Assembly: GCA_002708715.1 (NCBI GenBank) | Contig: PAPB01000021.1 | Location: forward strand, 1 to 64,000 | Direction of reading: 5' to 3' | Source: Fidelibacterota bacterium | GTDB lineage: Bacteria; Fidelibacterota; Marinisomatia; Marinisomatales; UBA1611 | Length of the DNA stretch: 64,000 nucleotides | Shown here: positions 1 through 8,572 of the stretch, one piece after another | Layout: each line of letters opens with the position of its first letter | Position numbering within the stretch: the first letter of the stretch is position 1 | Notes under the pieces: model-generated | Database searches by the model: none | Told to the model about the DNA's origin: nothing | What the model saw: the letters and a program-made list of their open reading frames with translations, nothing else | Position numbers and translations under genes: made by a program

Positions 1-1
1 A

Positions 2-1783
2 TTCCATATACCAGTCCATGTGTCTGATATTGATATGGATCCTCTTGAAGTTTCCTTTGACGCGTCATGGGACTATCCCGATTGGCTGGCGCTGGTGAGT
101 GAGTCTAACAGTCTCACTGGTACACCGCCAGAACCTACGAGTATCTATTTTCCACTTCATGTAAGCGATGGAACAGTTACAGTTACTGATACATTCCAAC
201 TGTTTGCAGAATATTTTCATCCTAGGATCACATCCATTACTGATGTTCCCGAAGATCAAGGCGGTAGGGTATATGTTCAATTTTCAAAATCATATTTTGA
301 TGAGTCGAATACCACAAATCAAATGTACACTGTATTTCGTCTTGATTTAATCAATAATGATCCTGAGTGGGTAGTAGTTGGTGCCGGTGGTTCAATTGGA
401 GAGGAATACTATACGTTTGAAGTAGCCACGGCTATGGATTCTACCAGTGAACATGATGGTATGACAGAGTTCAAGGTTGTAGCATCTATGAATGAGGGTA
501 TTTTTCATTCTGATCCGGTGATGGGTTATTCTACGGATGACCTTGCTCCAGAAGTTCCAACAGGTTTGCTTGCCGCGCAGACTGGAACAGCTATTACTCT
601 TAATTGGGATCCTTTGGAGGTTGATGATTTTAACTATTTCAGTATCCACAGATCAGAGTCAGAAGAGTTTGAGGTGAATGTAGAAAACCTGATTGGCTAT
701 ACCACAGAGTTGAGTTACTTAGACACAACCGCAGAGTGGTTTGTGACCCTCTACTATAGAGTGAATGCGACAGACTTTGCTGGGAATACAGGACCCGCAT
801 CAGAGTTTGTTGAAGGGTATGTGCATGTAAACTTTGCACCCACAATGCCAGAAATTAATTCACAAGAAATGGATGAAGACCAGTCCTTTGAATTAGTAGT
901 CATTGCAACGGATGAGAATGAGGATGATGTACTCACCTATGGCGCACTGTCTTCTCAAAATGATGTGATGCCTTCAGTCTCTGGAGATACGCTCAGTATT
1001 GCCCTTACAGATAACTGGTTTGGTGTGGCAGATATTACTGTGTATGTATCTGATGGTGAACTCTCTGACACAACATTATTCGTTCTTACAGTGAACGCTG
1101 TGAATGATGCACCAGGAGACTTTGGCCTCATAAGCCCTGAAGACAGTATCCAGGTATCAATCACGGACGAAGATATCCATAATGAGATGTATCTGACCTT
1201 TGACTGGGAAGAGAGTATTGATGTTGACAATGATGAACTGGAACACCATTTCAAACTCTATAATGGATACTATTCAGAAGAAAACCCAGATATATTAATA
1301 GATACAGTACTTTTAAACGAACCTGGCATTGATCTATCCTATCAGTATATAGCTGCAATAATAGGAACGACTAATGATAACAATGTGAGTGGCGACTGGG
1401 TCGTTTTCACTACAGATGGTATAGATACCACCATGTCCAATGAGTTTAGACATATCTCCCTAGACGCAAGTGATGTACTGTCCATTGATGGGGAGATGTT
1501 GCCCACGGTGTTTGCATTACACCAGAACTATCCTAATCCGTTTAATCCTACAACCAAGATTCAGTATGATTTACCAGAGGATACATTCGTAAGTATCACA
1601 ATATATGATGTTATGGGTCGTAGTATAAGAACACTAATGAATGTAAAACAGTCTGCTGGTTTTCATTCGATACGTTGGGATGCTAAGAATAATATAGGTG
1701 AAGGAGTATCTGCTGGTATGTATATCTATATGATCCAGGCAGGAGAATTTAGATCAACCAAGAAGATGGTATTATTAAAATAA
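2..1783 (+). CDS. Secreted multidomain protein with C-terminal sorting tail (5' partial)
   Basis: The reading frame is open to the left edge of the window, so the N-terminus is missing; the GTG at 20 is only the first start-like codon inside the window. Counting from that GTG, a fibronectin type III-like module lies at about 176-268 and a cadherin-like module rich in acidic residues (DEDQSFE, ATDENEDD, VSDGELSD) at about 275-365. The sorting tail occupies 500-587, with YPNPFNP, an IYDVMGR strand and a terminal TKKMVLLK. Proteins of this build are exported by the Sec route and then anchored or released by a type IX-like machinery, so a surface or secreted role is likely. Substrate and partner are unknown. 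A strong terminator follows directly. Confidence 0.85.
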   Translation, partial: FHIPVHVSDIDMDPLEVSFDASWDYPDWLALVSESNSLTGTPPEPTSIYFPLHVSDGTVTVTDTFQLFAEYFHPRITSITDVPEDQGGRVYVQFSKSYFDESNTTNQMYTVFRLDLINNDPEWVVVGAGGSIGEEYYTFEVATAMDSTSEHDGMTEFKVVASMNEGIFHSDPVMGYSTDDLAPEVPTGLLAAQTGTAITLNWDPLEVDDFNYFSIHRSESEEFEVNVENLIGYTTELSYLDTTAEWFVTLYYRVNATDFAGNTGPASEFVEGYVHVNFAPTMPEINSQEMDEDQSFELVVIATDENEDDVLTYGALSSQNDVMPSVSGDTLSIALTDNWFGVADITVYVSDGELSDTTLFVLTVNAVNDAPGDFGLISPEDSIQVSITDEDIHNEMYLTFDWEESIDVDNDELEHHFKLYNGYYSEENPDILIDTVLLNEPGIDLSYQYIAAIIGTTNDNNVSGDWVVFTTDGIDTTMSNEFRHISLDASDVLSIDGEMLPTVFALHQNYPNPFNPTTKIQYDLPEDTFVSITIYDVMGRSIRTLMNVKQSAGFHSIRWDAKNNIGEGVSAGMYIYMIQAGEFRSTKKMVLLK

Positions 1784-1796
1784 TATTTAATTGAAA

Positions 1797-1830
1797 TACA
1801 GAAGACTCTGCATTATTGGAGTCTTCTGTA
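1797..1830 (+). terminator. Hairpin terminator after the sorted protein
   Basis: A perfect 12-bp stem (TACAGAAGACTC with GAGTCTTCTGTA) encloses a 10-base loop, 13 bases after the stop codon at 1783. The run of T after the stem is short, so termination efficiency is uncertain. Confidence 0.7.
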
Positions 1831-1855
1831 TTAAATATAATTGGTAAATTTCCTT

Positions 1856-2293
1856 ATGAAAATGGACAAATTAATCTTCACTATAATTATTTTATTACAA
1901 CTACAGACTGTTATCAGTGCTAAAACAAAGTTTTCAGATAGACAGGTTGCAACAATGATACCAAAATACTTTGCCAGGGATCATAACGCACCCCAAATTA
2001 CCAGGACAAGGGTTTACGCTGAAAATGGAGAGAAGGTTCTTCATTTAAATATTGAAGTAAATCGAAATCGTTTTGAAAATCAGATGGAATACGCTCTTTC
2101 AGCAATGGCAAGTGTAGCGCGCTATGCTTCAAGACCATTTGATAAATTTGTGTTGATCATGGAACCCAATAGTCGTCAATTTGATACAGAAAAAGTTGAC
2201 GCAAAAGCTAAGTGCACAATTGATCATTTTGTTTTCAAAAGAGTTAAAAATGATAGATGGTTAAAAGAATGCATTAGGATTGAAAAAGTATAA
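1856..2293 (+). CDS. Small secreted protein of unknown function
   Basis: About 145 residues from the ATG at 1856; an in-frame TTG at 1841 would add five residues, but the ATG puts MKMDK directly before a hydrophobic stretch ending in VISA, a good signal peptide. The mature part is basic and contains a repeated-looking NRNRFENQ segment and one CTIDHFVFKR region. I do not recognise a family. The gene stands alone between the terminator at 1797-1830 and the hairpins before the tRNA. Periplasmic or surface location is inferred only from the signal sequence. Confidence 0.6.
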   Translation: MKMDKLIFTIIILLQLQTVISAKTKFSDRQVATMIPKYFARDHNAPQITRTRVYAENGEKVLHLNIEVNRNRFENQMEYALSAMASVARYASRPFDKFVLIMEPNSRQFDTEKVDAKAKCTIDHFVFKRVKNDRWLKECIRIEKV

Positions 2294-2380
2294 ATATTAT
2301 TTAAGGAGTCCGAAGCGTTGAGATTGATTTGACTCAAGAGTTACTAAACCAGTTTAAAACCCCTTCATTTATGTGCTTTT

Positions 2381-2410
2381 TTATACCTATTTAGCATAAA
2401 TTAGGTATAA
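2381..2410. repeat. Long imperfect inverted repeat upstream of tRNA-Arg
   Basis: TTATACCTA at 2381-2389 is exactly complementary to TAGGTATAA at 2402-2410, and the pairing continues inward through TTTA/AAAT with one bulge. It could be an RNA hairpin at the end of the preceding transcript or a protein-binding palindrome. Confidence 0.5.
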
Positions 2411-2414
2411 CAAA

Positions 2415-2440
2415 AAACCCACTAAAATCAGTGGGTTTCT
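2415..2440 (+). terminator. Hairpin terminator before tRNA-Arg
   Basis: AAACCCACT pairs with AGTGGGTTT around a six-base loop, followed by T-rich sequence. It lies between the small secreted-protein gene and the tRNA, 20 bases before the tRNA starts. Confidence 0.65.
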
Positions 2441-2460
2441 CGTCAAGAACTTGCTAATAT

Positions 2461-2534
2461 GCGCCCGTAGCTCAGCTGGATAGAGCGTTGGATTCCGGTT
2501 CCAAAGGCCACAGGTTCGAATCCTGTCGGGCGTA
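2461..2534 (+). tRNA. tRNA-Arg (anticodon CCG)
   Basis: A complete cloverleaf can be folded. The acceptor stem pairs GCGCCCG with CGGGCGT (one G-U pair). The D arm contains AGCTCAGCTGGATAGAGC. The anticodon arm is TTGGA-TTCCGGT-TCCAA, with CCG at positions 34-36, and the T arm is ACAGG-TTCGAAT-CCTGT. The discriminator base is A and CCA is not encoded. It reads CGG arginine codons. Confidence 0.97.
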
Positions 2535-2550
2535 CAATTAAATATTTGTA

Positions 2551-3216
2551 ATGAAAACTACATTTATATATATACTGTTTTTATCTTTTTTATTTTCTGG
2601 TTCATTCAAAGAAGAAGATGTAGAATTTTTTCTATTATCCAGATATGGAGGCGACACCTCAAGTGTTAAATTAATGATGTCAGATGATTTTATTTATGAA
2701 CATACACCTTACGTAGGTTTAGGAATTGGAACTAATTATGTGGATGAAGCATTAATGATAACAAAAATAATAAATGATTCCATTCAAAATAAATTATCAT
2801 TAGGTGATAAAATATATGAACATAACAACAGTATTGTTGATTCATTAGGTCTTATTACTAATGGCCCCATAGGTGAAAAACAAAAACTTATAGTTGTAAA
2901 ATCTGGGGAAAGGGATTTCCGTGAAATGGAAGTAGAGCTTAATGAATATAGTTATCAAGAAGCACTTCCATCATTTTTAGAATCTATTATTAGTTATTCA
3001 ACTAAATGGTATGATTTTGATATCTCTATTAATGAAATAATTAGAAAAAAAGATAAGATCGCAGTTAGCTATAGGTGGGAAGGATCAAAAAAAGCAAAAG
3101 GAGAGATCTATACTTTTTCTGCAATGGAAATTTTTTACATTAATAAAAAAACTGATTTAATATATAAAATAATAGGTGTGTGGTCAGAAAAACAATTTAG
3201 AGATCAATTTAATTGA
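2551..3216 (+). CDS. Secreted protein with PDZ-like and NTF2/SnoaL-like segments
   Basis: 221 residues starting with a short hydrophobic leader (to about residue 18). Residues about 50-130 look like a PDZ domain: a GLGIG loop, then [20 protein letters not shown] and a VVKSGERD strand. The C-terminal 85 residues resemble the last half of a SnoaL/NTF2-like fold: a helix, then alternating strands ending in a GVWSEKQ segment. The first 45 residues could be the missing start of that same fold, which would make the PDZ part an insertion. No catalytic residues can be named. It starts 16 bases after the tRNA, and its end overlaps the convergent inositol phosphatase gene by 13 bases. Domain calls are from pattern reading and need a profile search. 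Confidence 0.5.
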   Translation: MKTTFIYILFLSFLFSGSFKEEDVEFFLLSRYGGDTSSVKLMMSDDFIYEHTPYVGLGIGTNYVDEALMITKIINDSIQNKLSLGDKIYEHNNSIVDSLGLITNGPIGEKQKLIVVKSGERDFREMEVELNEYSYQEALPSFLESIISYSTKWYDFDISINEIIRKKDKIAVSYRWEGSKKAKGEIYTFSAMEIFYINKKTDLIYKIIGVWSEKQFRDQFN

Positions 3217-3998
3217 TTTTTAATTGCGTCTAACATTTCATCATGAATTTCACCATTTGTAACTAATATACTTTTATCATAAATATTATATTTTAATCCA
3301 TTTAGTTTAGTTATTCTACAACCAGATTCTTTCGCAATAAGTATTCCAGCAGCTGTGTCCCATGGATGTAAATCAAATTCCCAAAATCCATCGGCTTGTC
3401 CTGCAGCGATGTGGCATATATCAATTGCAGCAGATCCTAATCTTCTTACGCCATGACATATATCAGTAAAATATTTAAATAATAACATATTTTTCTCCCA
3501 AAGGTCACCATGATTATATCCAAACCCTGTTATAAGTAAAGAATCTTTTATTAATTTTGTATTAGAGCAATTAATGGGTATTCCTTCACACCAAGCGCCT
3601 TTATTTCTTATAGCAGAATATATTTTCAAATGAGGCATCTCAATTACTACTCCAACTATTGGTTCATTTTTATAATAAACACCTATTGAAACTGAATAAG
3701 AAGGATATCCATGAACAAAATTAGTTGTACCATCTAGAGGATCAATAATCCATAAATAATCGGAATTATTTTCTTCTTTAATTGACTCTTCAGCCATAAT
3801 ACTATGTTTAGGGAAATGTCTAGAAATAAAAGCTTTAATAATTTTCTCAGACTTTAGATCAGTCTCCGTAACTAAGTCTGTTAAGCCTTTATGCATAGCT
3901 TCACGCGGTTTATTAATTGCTTCCATAATTATATCAGAAGCTGATAAACCTGCCTCTACAGCAATATTAAGAATATTTTCATTTTTTATATGGGACAT
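3204..3998 (-). CDS. suhB: Inositol monophosphatase family protein
   Basis: 264 residues, the normal length for the family. Family signatures are clear: the metal-binding MAEES segment near residue 70, WIIDPLDGTTNFVHG near 90, and the C-terminal WEFDLHPWDTAAG near 210, which together bind the Mg2+ ions used to hydrolyse phosphate monoesters. In bacteria such proteins dephosphorylate myo-inositol phosphates and sometimes related sugar phosphates, or bind NusA/RNA polymerase as SuhB. It is downstream of, and overlaps by 20 bases, the AGCS transporter gene, so the two are probably co-transcribed. Confidence 0.93.
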   Translation of the reverse strand: MSHIKNENILNIAVEAGLSASDIIMEAINKPREAMHKGLTDLVTETDLKSEKIIKAFISRHFPKHSIMAEESIKEENNSDYLWIIDPLDGTTNFVHGYPSYSVSIGVYYKNEPIVGVVIEMPHLKIYSAIRNKGAWCEGIPINCSNTKLIKDSLLITGFGYNHGDLWEKNMLLFKYFTDICHGVRRLGSAAIDICHIAAGQADGFWEFDLHPWDTAAGILIAKESGCRITKLNGLKYNIYDKSILVTNGEIHDEMLDAIKNQLN

Positions 3999-5556
3999 GC
4001 GTTTGAGAAAAATATTCTTTTGACATTGTTTTTAAAGCGCCCGTTAGTAAAATAATTGAAATCAAATTAGGAAATGTCATAATACCAAGTGCGGCGTCAC
4101 CAAAAGCCCATATTGCTTCTAATTCTGCTATACCACCTATAAAAACAAATAACACATAAATCCATAGGTAAGGGGTAATAGCTTTCTCACCAAATAAATA
4201 TACTGCTGCTCTATTCCCATAAAAAGACCAAGCAATTGCTGTAGATATAGCAAACAACAATACTGATACAGTTACTATTTTATCTCCGAAAGAAATTAGA
4301 GGTGAGAGCCCCTCTTTAAATGCAAAAGAAGTTAAAAGGCTGCTATTAAATAATTCCTTTCCTTGATATATACCATTTTTTAAGGCAATCTCAGCTTCAA
4401 TTAAAGTAGTAGAATTAATATTGACAAAAAATTCTGTATGTTGCCACGCACCAGTTGAGATTATTACTAGTCCTGTCATTGTGCAAATAATTATCGTATC
4501 TATATAAGGACCTAACATCGCTACGGTACCTTCGCGTATTGGATATTTTGTTTTCGCAGTAGAATGTGCTATTGCCGCTGATCCTTGTCCTGCTTCATTT
4601 GAGTAAAGTCCTCGTTTAATACCCCAAAGCATCGTCATTAAGACTCCACCGCCCGTACCTGCTATAGTTGCTGGTGGATTAAATGCCATTGAGAAAATCA
4701 TTGAAAAACTTGATCCTATTTTATCGATATTAAATAATATGATTAGAGAGGCAGAGGTTACATAAATAAGAGCCATAAAAGGTGCAAGAAGACCTGTTAC
4801 GTCTCCTATGCGGGATATTCCCCCTATAATTACCATACCAACAATAACAGACATTATTAAACCATTAATGACTTGCATTATAGAAACCTCAAAGCCTTGC
4901 CATAATTCATGTTTTATTGTTAATGGATGTAGATTGCCAATAATGGATGAAACCTCTGAATACAATTGATCTGAAACTGTAAATGATTGAATCGCGTTTC
5001 CAGTTGCAAAAGAACAAATAACAGCAAAAGATGCAAAGAAAACTGCTAGCCACCTCCATTTTAGCCCTAATCCATTTTCAATAGTATACATAGGACCACC
5101 TGCGGTTTTTCCAAGCGCATCCATCTCTCTATATTTTAAAGATAAAGTACACTCAGCATATTTTAAAGTCGTACCAAAAAATGCTGTTACCCACATCCAA
5201 AAGAGTGCCCCAGGGCCTCCATAATATATTGCGGTTGCGACTCCTGCAATATTTCCGATTCCTACAGTTGCAGATAAAGCCGTAGTGAGAGCTTTAAAAT
5301 GATTTAAATCGCCTTCGTCATCTGGATTATCATATATACCTTTTGTGACATTTAGCCCATGTTTTAAATATTTAATTTGCGGAAATCCTAGCCTAATAGT
5401 TGCATATATACCTGTACCTACCAATGCAATAACCATCAAGGGCACAGCACGCTGGCTTGGAAAAGACCAAACTGCTTCAAAAGTGTGTATACCAAAAGCA
5501 TACATTATAAAAACGATGATGGAAAAAGTTAAATAACCAGCCTTTTTTCTACTCAT
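3979..5556 (-). CDS. Alanine/glycine:cation symporter (AGCS family)
   Basis: 525 residues with about eleven hydrophobic helices. The family signature GPGALFWMWVTAFFGTTLKYAE is present near residue 115, as are GIGNIAGVATAI before it and the NEAGQGSAAIAHS segment near 320. These belong to Na+- or H+-coupled uptake carriers for alanine or glycine in the inner membrane. The protein is slightly longer than the usual 450-490 residues because of loops near 190-215 and 375-410. It starts the leftward pair with the inositol phosphatase gene and is divergent from rnhB. Substrate (Ala or Gly) cannot be told from sequence. Confidence 0.93.
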   Translation of the reverse strand: MSRKKAGYLTFSIIVFIMYAFGIHTFEAVWSFPSQRAVPLMVIALVGTGIYATIRLGFPQIKYLKHGLNVTKGIYDNPDDEGDLNHFKALTTALSATVGIGNIAGVATAIYYGGPGALFWMWVTAFFGTTLKYAECTLSLKYREMDALGKTAGGPMYTIENGLGLKWRWLAVFFASFAVICSFATGNAIQSFTVSDQLYSEVSSIIGNLHPLTIKHELWQGFEVSIMQVINGLIMSVIVGMVIIGGISRIGDVTGLLAPFMALIYVTSASLIILFNIDKIGSSFSMIFSMAFNPPATIAGTGGGVLMTMLWGIKRGLYSNEAGQGSAAIAHSTAKTKYPIREGTVAMLGPYIDTIIICTMTGLVIISTGAWQHTEFFVNINSTTLIEAEIALKNGIYQGKELFNSSLLTSFAFKEGLSPLISFGDKIVTVSVLLFAISTAIAWSFYGNRAAVYLFGEKAITPYLWIYVLFVFIGGIAELEAIWAFGDAALGIMTFPNLISIILLTGALKTMSKEYFSQTHVPYKK

Positions 5557-5724
5557 TATATCCCCATTTAAATAATATTATACAACAATTATATATAAAA
5601 CCAATAGAAGATCAAATTATTTAAATTATATTTTATAAATATTAAAAAAAATGATTACCATATAATTATGATTTAATTTTTGAATCAAATATTTACACTA
5701 TCTTTAAAATATAAATTTAATTTT

Positions 5725-6657
5725 ATGGAATTGATTGCAGGAGTTGATGAAGCAGGCAGAGGACCATTAGCTGGACCAGTAATTGCTTGTGCAGTAATAC
5801 TACCAAATGATCATACGATCGAAGGACTTAAAGATTCAAAGAAATTATCAAAAATAAAAAGAGAAAAATTATATCCAATTATATACGAAGAAGCTATTAG
5901 TGTTGGGATTGGTCGATCTAGCGTAGAATTAATAGATAAAATTAATATTCGTGAGGCCACATTTAATGCAATGAAAATTGCTTTAGAAAACCTTAAACCC
6001 AAACCAACAAAAGCTTTAATAGATGGTCACTCTTTACCCGATCAAAAAATCCCCAATAAAGGTATTGTAGGGGGAGATGACCTTATAGATTCAATTAAAG
6101 CAGCATCAATTATTGCTAAGGTAACAAGAGATAATATAATGAAAGAATACTCAATAATATTTCCTGAGTATGGATTTGAAAAACATTCTGGGTATGGAAC
6201 TAAAATTCATAAAGATGCATTAAAAAAATATAAAGCTACACCAATTCATAGGAGAACATTCAAACCAGTAAAAAGTCAAATGCCAACTTTAAATTGGCTA
6301 TCAAAAAATAACAAAATTAATTGGCTAGGTGAAAAACTTGCTTCCTTATTCCTCATTAAAGAAGGTGAAAAAATATTTAACCTGCTAAATGGAAATGAAT
6401 TTTCATATCAGGTCAATATTGAAGGACAAAGACTAAAGAAGAAAGTATTTATTAAAGTATTAACTAACTATTATAATTTTGAAAATAGTATTAATAATAA
6501 TTTAATTAATGATTCTATTAATAATTTTAAACTTTCAATAGATAAGAAGGGAAAATTAGAATATGAAGCTGGAAAATGTAGATTTGGTCATGTTTTTGTA
6601 GGATTAAAAAAAGGTGGTCCAGTGATACTATACAAAAAAGATATTTATTTAGATTAA
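5725..6657 (+). CDS. rnhB: Ribonuclease HII with an extra C-terminal domain
   Basis: The ATG at 5725 is chosen because MELIAGVDEAGRG is the usual family start; the frame stays open 15 codons further to a TTG at 5680. From the ATG the protein is 310 residues. RNase HII occupies about 1-185, with catalytic D8, E9, D100 and D122, and the AASIIAKVTRD motif. It cleaves the RNA strand of RNA-DNA hybrids and single ribonucleotides in DNA. The remaining 120 residues are unusual. They begin WLGEKLASLFLIKEGEKIF and contain VFIKVLT, which is faintly like the YraN (UPF0102) fold often encoded next to rnhB, but without its GEID residues. It is followed 29 bases later by the signal peptidase gene. Confidence 0.93.
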   Translation: MELIAGVDEAGRGPLAGPVIACAVILPNDHTIEGLKDSKKLSKIKREKLYPIIYEEAISVGIGRSSVELIDKINIREATFNAMKIALENLKPKPTKALIDGHSLPDQKIPNKGIVGGDDLIDSIKAASIIAKVTRDNIMKEYSIIFPEYGFEKHSGYGTKIHKDALKKYKATPIHRRTFKPVKSQMPTLNWLSKNNKINWLGEKLASLFLIKEGEKIFNLLNGNEFSYQVNIEGQRLKKKVFIKVLTNYYNFENSINNNLINDSINNFKLSIDKKGKLEYEAGKCRFGHVFVGLKKGGPVILYKKDIYLD

Positions 6658-6686
6658 TCTATTAATTTTCCCCTAATATAAAGTAT

Positions 6687-7673
6687 ATGAATAAACAGAA
6701 AATTTTAGCAGAAGCAAGAGCAATTTTTTTTATCATTTTATCTGTTCTTTTAATTAAAGTTACTATACTTGAAGCTTATATAGTTCCTACTGGTAGCATG
6801 GAGAATACAATTATGACTGGTGATTTTCTTATTGGCAGCAGGTTTGTTTATGGTATGCGAACTCCAGATTGGCTTGGAATCCCCTATACAGATATTGGTT
6901 TCTTTATTCCTTATTACAAATTTCCTGAATTTAAAATTCCAAAAATTGGAGATATATTAATATTTAAATATCCACGTGATAAATATGTAAAATATGTTAA
7001 AAGATGTGTGGCTGGTCCAGGTGACACAATCAAAATTGAACAAAAAATACTTTATGTAAATAACAAAAAAGTACCAATGTGGAAACATGGAAAATATTTA
7101 TCTCCCGCCATAGAAAAGAAATATAAACAGCCAGATATATATCTAGCTTCAGATCAAAATATTAATCGAGATAACATCGGGTCTATTTACATTCCAAAGC
7201 GAGGTGATATATTTCCAATTCACTCAGAAACGAATTGGAAATATCTTTTACCCATTATTTTAGCAGAGGGACATACTGCAACCTTAGAAAGCCAAAATAT
7301 GAAGTACACATTTACACTACAAGATCCCAATGAAATTTTTCGAAGGAAAGGAAAAGAAAATGTGTTTGATAATTATTTTTCTAAATTTAATCCTGATGGG
7401 CACCTACTAACACCATGGGATCCCGTATTCAAAAAAGAGCATTATTCATATCTTATGATTGATGGAAAACCTGCTAAAGACTTAAAAGAATATAAAGTAA
7501 CTCAAAATTATTATTGGGCTATGGGAGATAACAGAGATGATAGCTTAGATTCAAGATATTGGGGCTTTGTTCCAGAAAACAATATCCTTGGGGAGGCTTT
7601 ATTTACATATTTTTCACTTAACTTAAAAACATGGTTCCCTAGATGGGAAAGAATTGGAACTATATTAAAATAA
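6687..7673 (+). CDS. lepB: Signal peptidase I
   Basis: 328 residues. One N-terminal membrane helix (about 12-30) is followed directly by the catalytic PTGSMENTI segment with Ser37. The lysine base is K105 in the YVKRCVAGPGD box, and the late boxes MGDNRDDSLDSRYWGFV are intact near residue 280. The enzyme removes Sec signal peptides on the outer face of the inner membrane. Two regions are longer than in E. coli-like relatives: a segment at about 55-85 and a 120-residue insert between the K105 box and the MGDNRD box, probably enlarging the periplasmic cap. This fits a cell exporting many large surface proteins. It lies in a forward group with rnhB. Confidence 0.95.
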   Translation: MNKQKILAEARAIFFIILSVLLIKVTILEAYIVPTGSMENTIMTGDFLIGSRFVYGMRTPDWLGIPYTDIGFFIPYYKFPEFKIPKIGDILIFKYPRDKYVKYVKRCVAGPGDTIKIEQKILYVNNKKVPMWKHGKYLSPAIEKKYKQPDIYLASDQNINRDNIGSIYIPKRGDIFPIHSETNWKYLLPIILAEGHTATLESQNMKYTFTLQDPNEIFRRKGKENVFDNYFSKFNPDGHLLTPWDPVFKKEHYSYLMIDGKPAKDLKEYKVTQNYYWAMGDNRDDSLDSRYWGFVPENNILGEALFTYFSLNLKTWFPRWERIGTILK

Positions 7674-7679
7674 TTGCCT

Positions 7680-8117
7680 TTGAAAATTTTCTTAAATTTT
7701 TCTTTAATTTTTTTAGCTATTAAATTTTCATTTTGTCCTGAATATCCAAGAATGGTAATGCATTTCGACTATCAAGGTAGTCAAAAAGAAACATTGCTTA
7801 AAATTCGGAGTATCTTAGAACAAAATGGATTTAAAATTTTAGAATACGCACCAGAAGATGGTTTTTTATTTACAGATTATAAAGAATTTAATTGGGGAAC
7901 TGGAAGGAGGCTATTAGCTGTGGCTGTTCATATCAACGATAAGGTAAAATTAACTGGAATGGGTAAAATGGACATACCTATTACTGATTTAGGAGAGCCT
8001 GAAGATTTGTTAGAAATTAAAGATGTTGATAGGTTACCATACAATATTCAGAAAAAAACTTTTTTCACTTTAGTTGAGCCTTTTGAAGAAATTGGGCTCA
8101 AATTAATAAATAATTGA
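7680..8117 (+). CDS. Small exported protein of unknown function
   Basis: About 145 residues with a hydrophobic leader (KIFLNFSLIFLAIKF) and no membrane helix after it. No ATG is available; TTG codons at 7674 and 7680 follow the stop codon of lepB at once. I prefer 7680, which gives a MKIFLN start typical of signal peptides. The mature region has a two-part alpha/beta pattern: QKETLLKIRSILEQNGFKI, then paired strands around FLFTDYKEFNW and AVAVHINDKVKLTGMG. I do not recognise a family. Co-transcription with lepB is likely from the absence of a gap. Confidence 0.6.
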   Translation: MKIFLNFSLIFLAIKFSFCPEYPRMVMHFDYQGSQKETLLKIRSILEQNGFKILEYAPEDGFLFTDYKEFNWGTGRRLLAVAVHINDKVKLTGMGKMDIPITDLGEPEDLLEIKDVDRLPYNIQKKTFFTLVEPFEEIGLKLINN

Positions 8118-8198
8118 AATATTAATTGATTGTTGACCTGAAAAATTTCTAGTGTCAAATTCCGTAGTTACAATTCTTTAAATACATATTAATTTGTT

Positions 8199-8558
8199 AT
8201 GAGTATGAATTTTGAAAATAAAGAAGGTAGACAAGACTACCTTAATAAAAAACTTGATGATTTACTAGAAGGTATCAATACCAGTTATGGACAATCACTC
8301 CTCAATGAGCTGGTTCAACGACTTCATAGGACTATTGAAGACTTTAATGAAGAATTTCAAGGTATTATTGGCGATCTCAAAGATAACTCTGAAAGACGAA
8401 ACCAAATAATACATGATCTCATGGAGGGGAAAGAGTTGGCAAAGAAAAAGAATCCAACAACTGTTGAAGCATCAATTACTAATGATACTAATGATGATAC
8501 AGAATCAGAACCTACAGAGATGAGCGCATGGGAAAAACGTCTTGAAGGTTTAGAATAG
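8199..8558 (+). CDS. Small acidic coiled-coil protein
   Basis: 119 residues, no leader. Residues about 8-80 are strongly helical with heptad spacing (LNKKLDDLLEGI, LLNELVQRLHRTIEDFNEEFQGII). An acidic, Thr/Asn-rich linker follows and a last short helix WEKRLEGLE. Cytosolic location is likely. Fourteen bases separate it from the next gene, which also encodes a coiled coil, so the two may form a complex in which the next protein supplies the membrane anchor. No family recognised. Confidence 0.65.
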   Translation: MSMNFENKEGRQDYLNKKLDDLLEGINTSYGQSLLNELVQRLHRTIEDFNEEFQGIIGDLKDNSERRNQIIHDLMEGKELAKKKNPTTVEASITNDTNDDTESEPTEMSAWEKRLEGLE

Positions 8559-8572
8559 GAAAAGGAATATTA

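Noticed and set aside
5557-5724. Riboswitch upstream of the AGCS transporter
   Set aside because: The leader is AT-rich and short, without the paired conserved blocks of glycine riboswitches.
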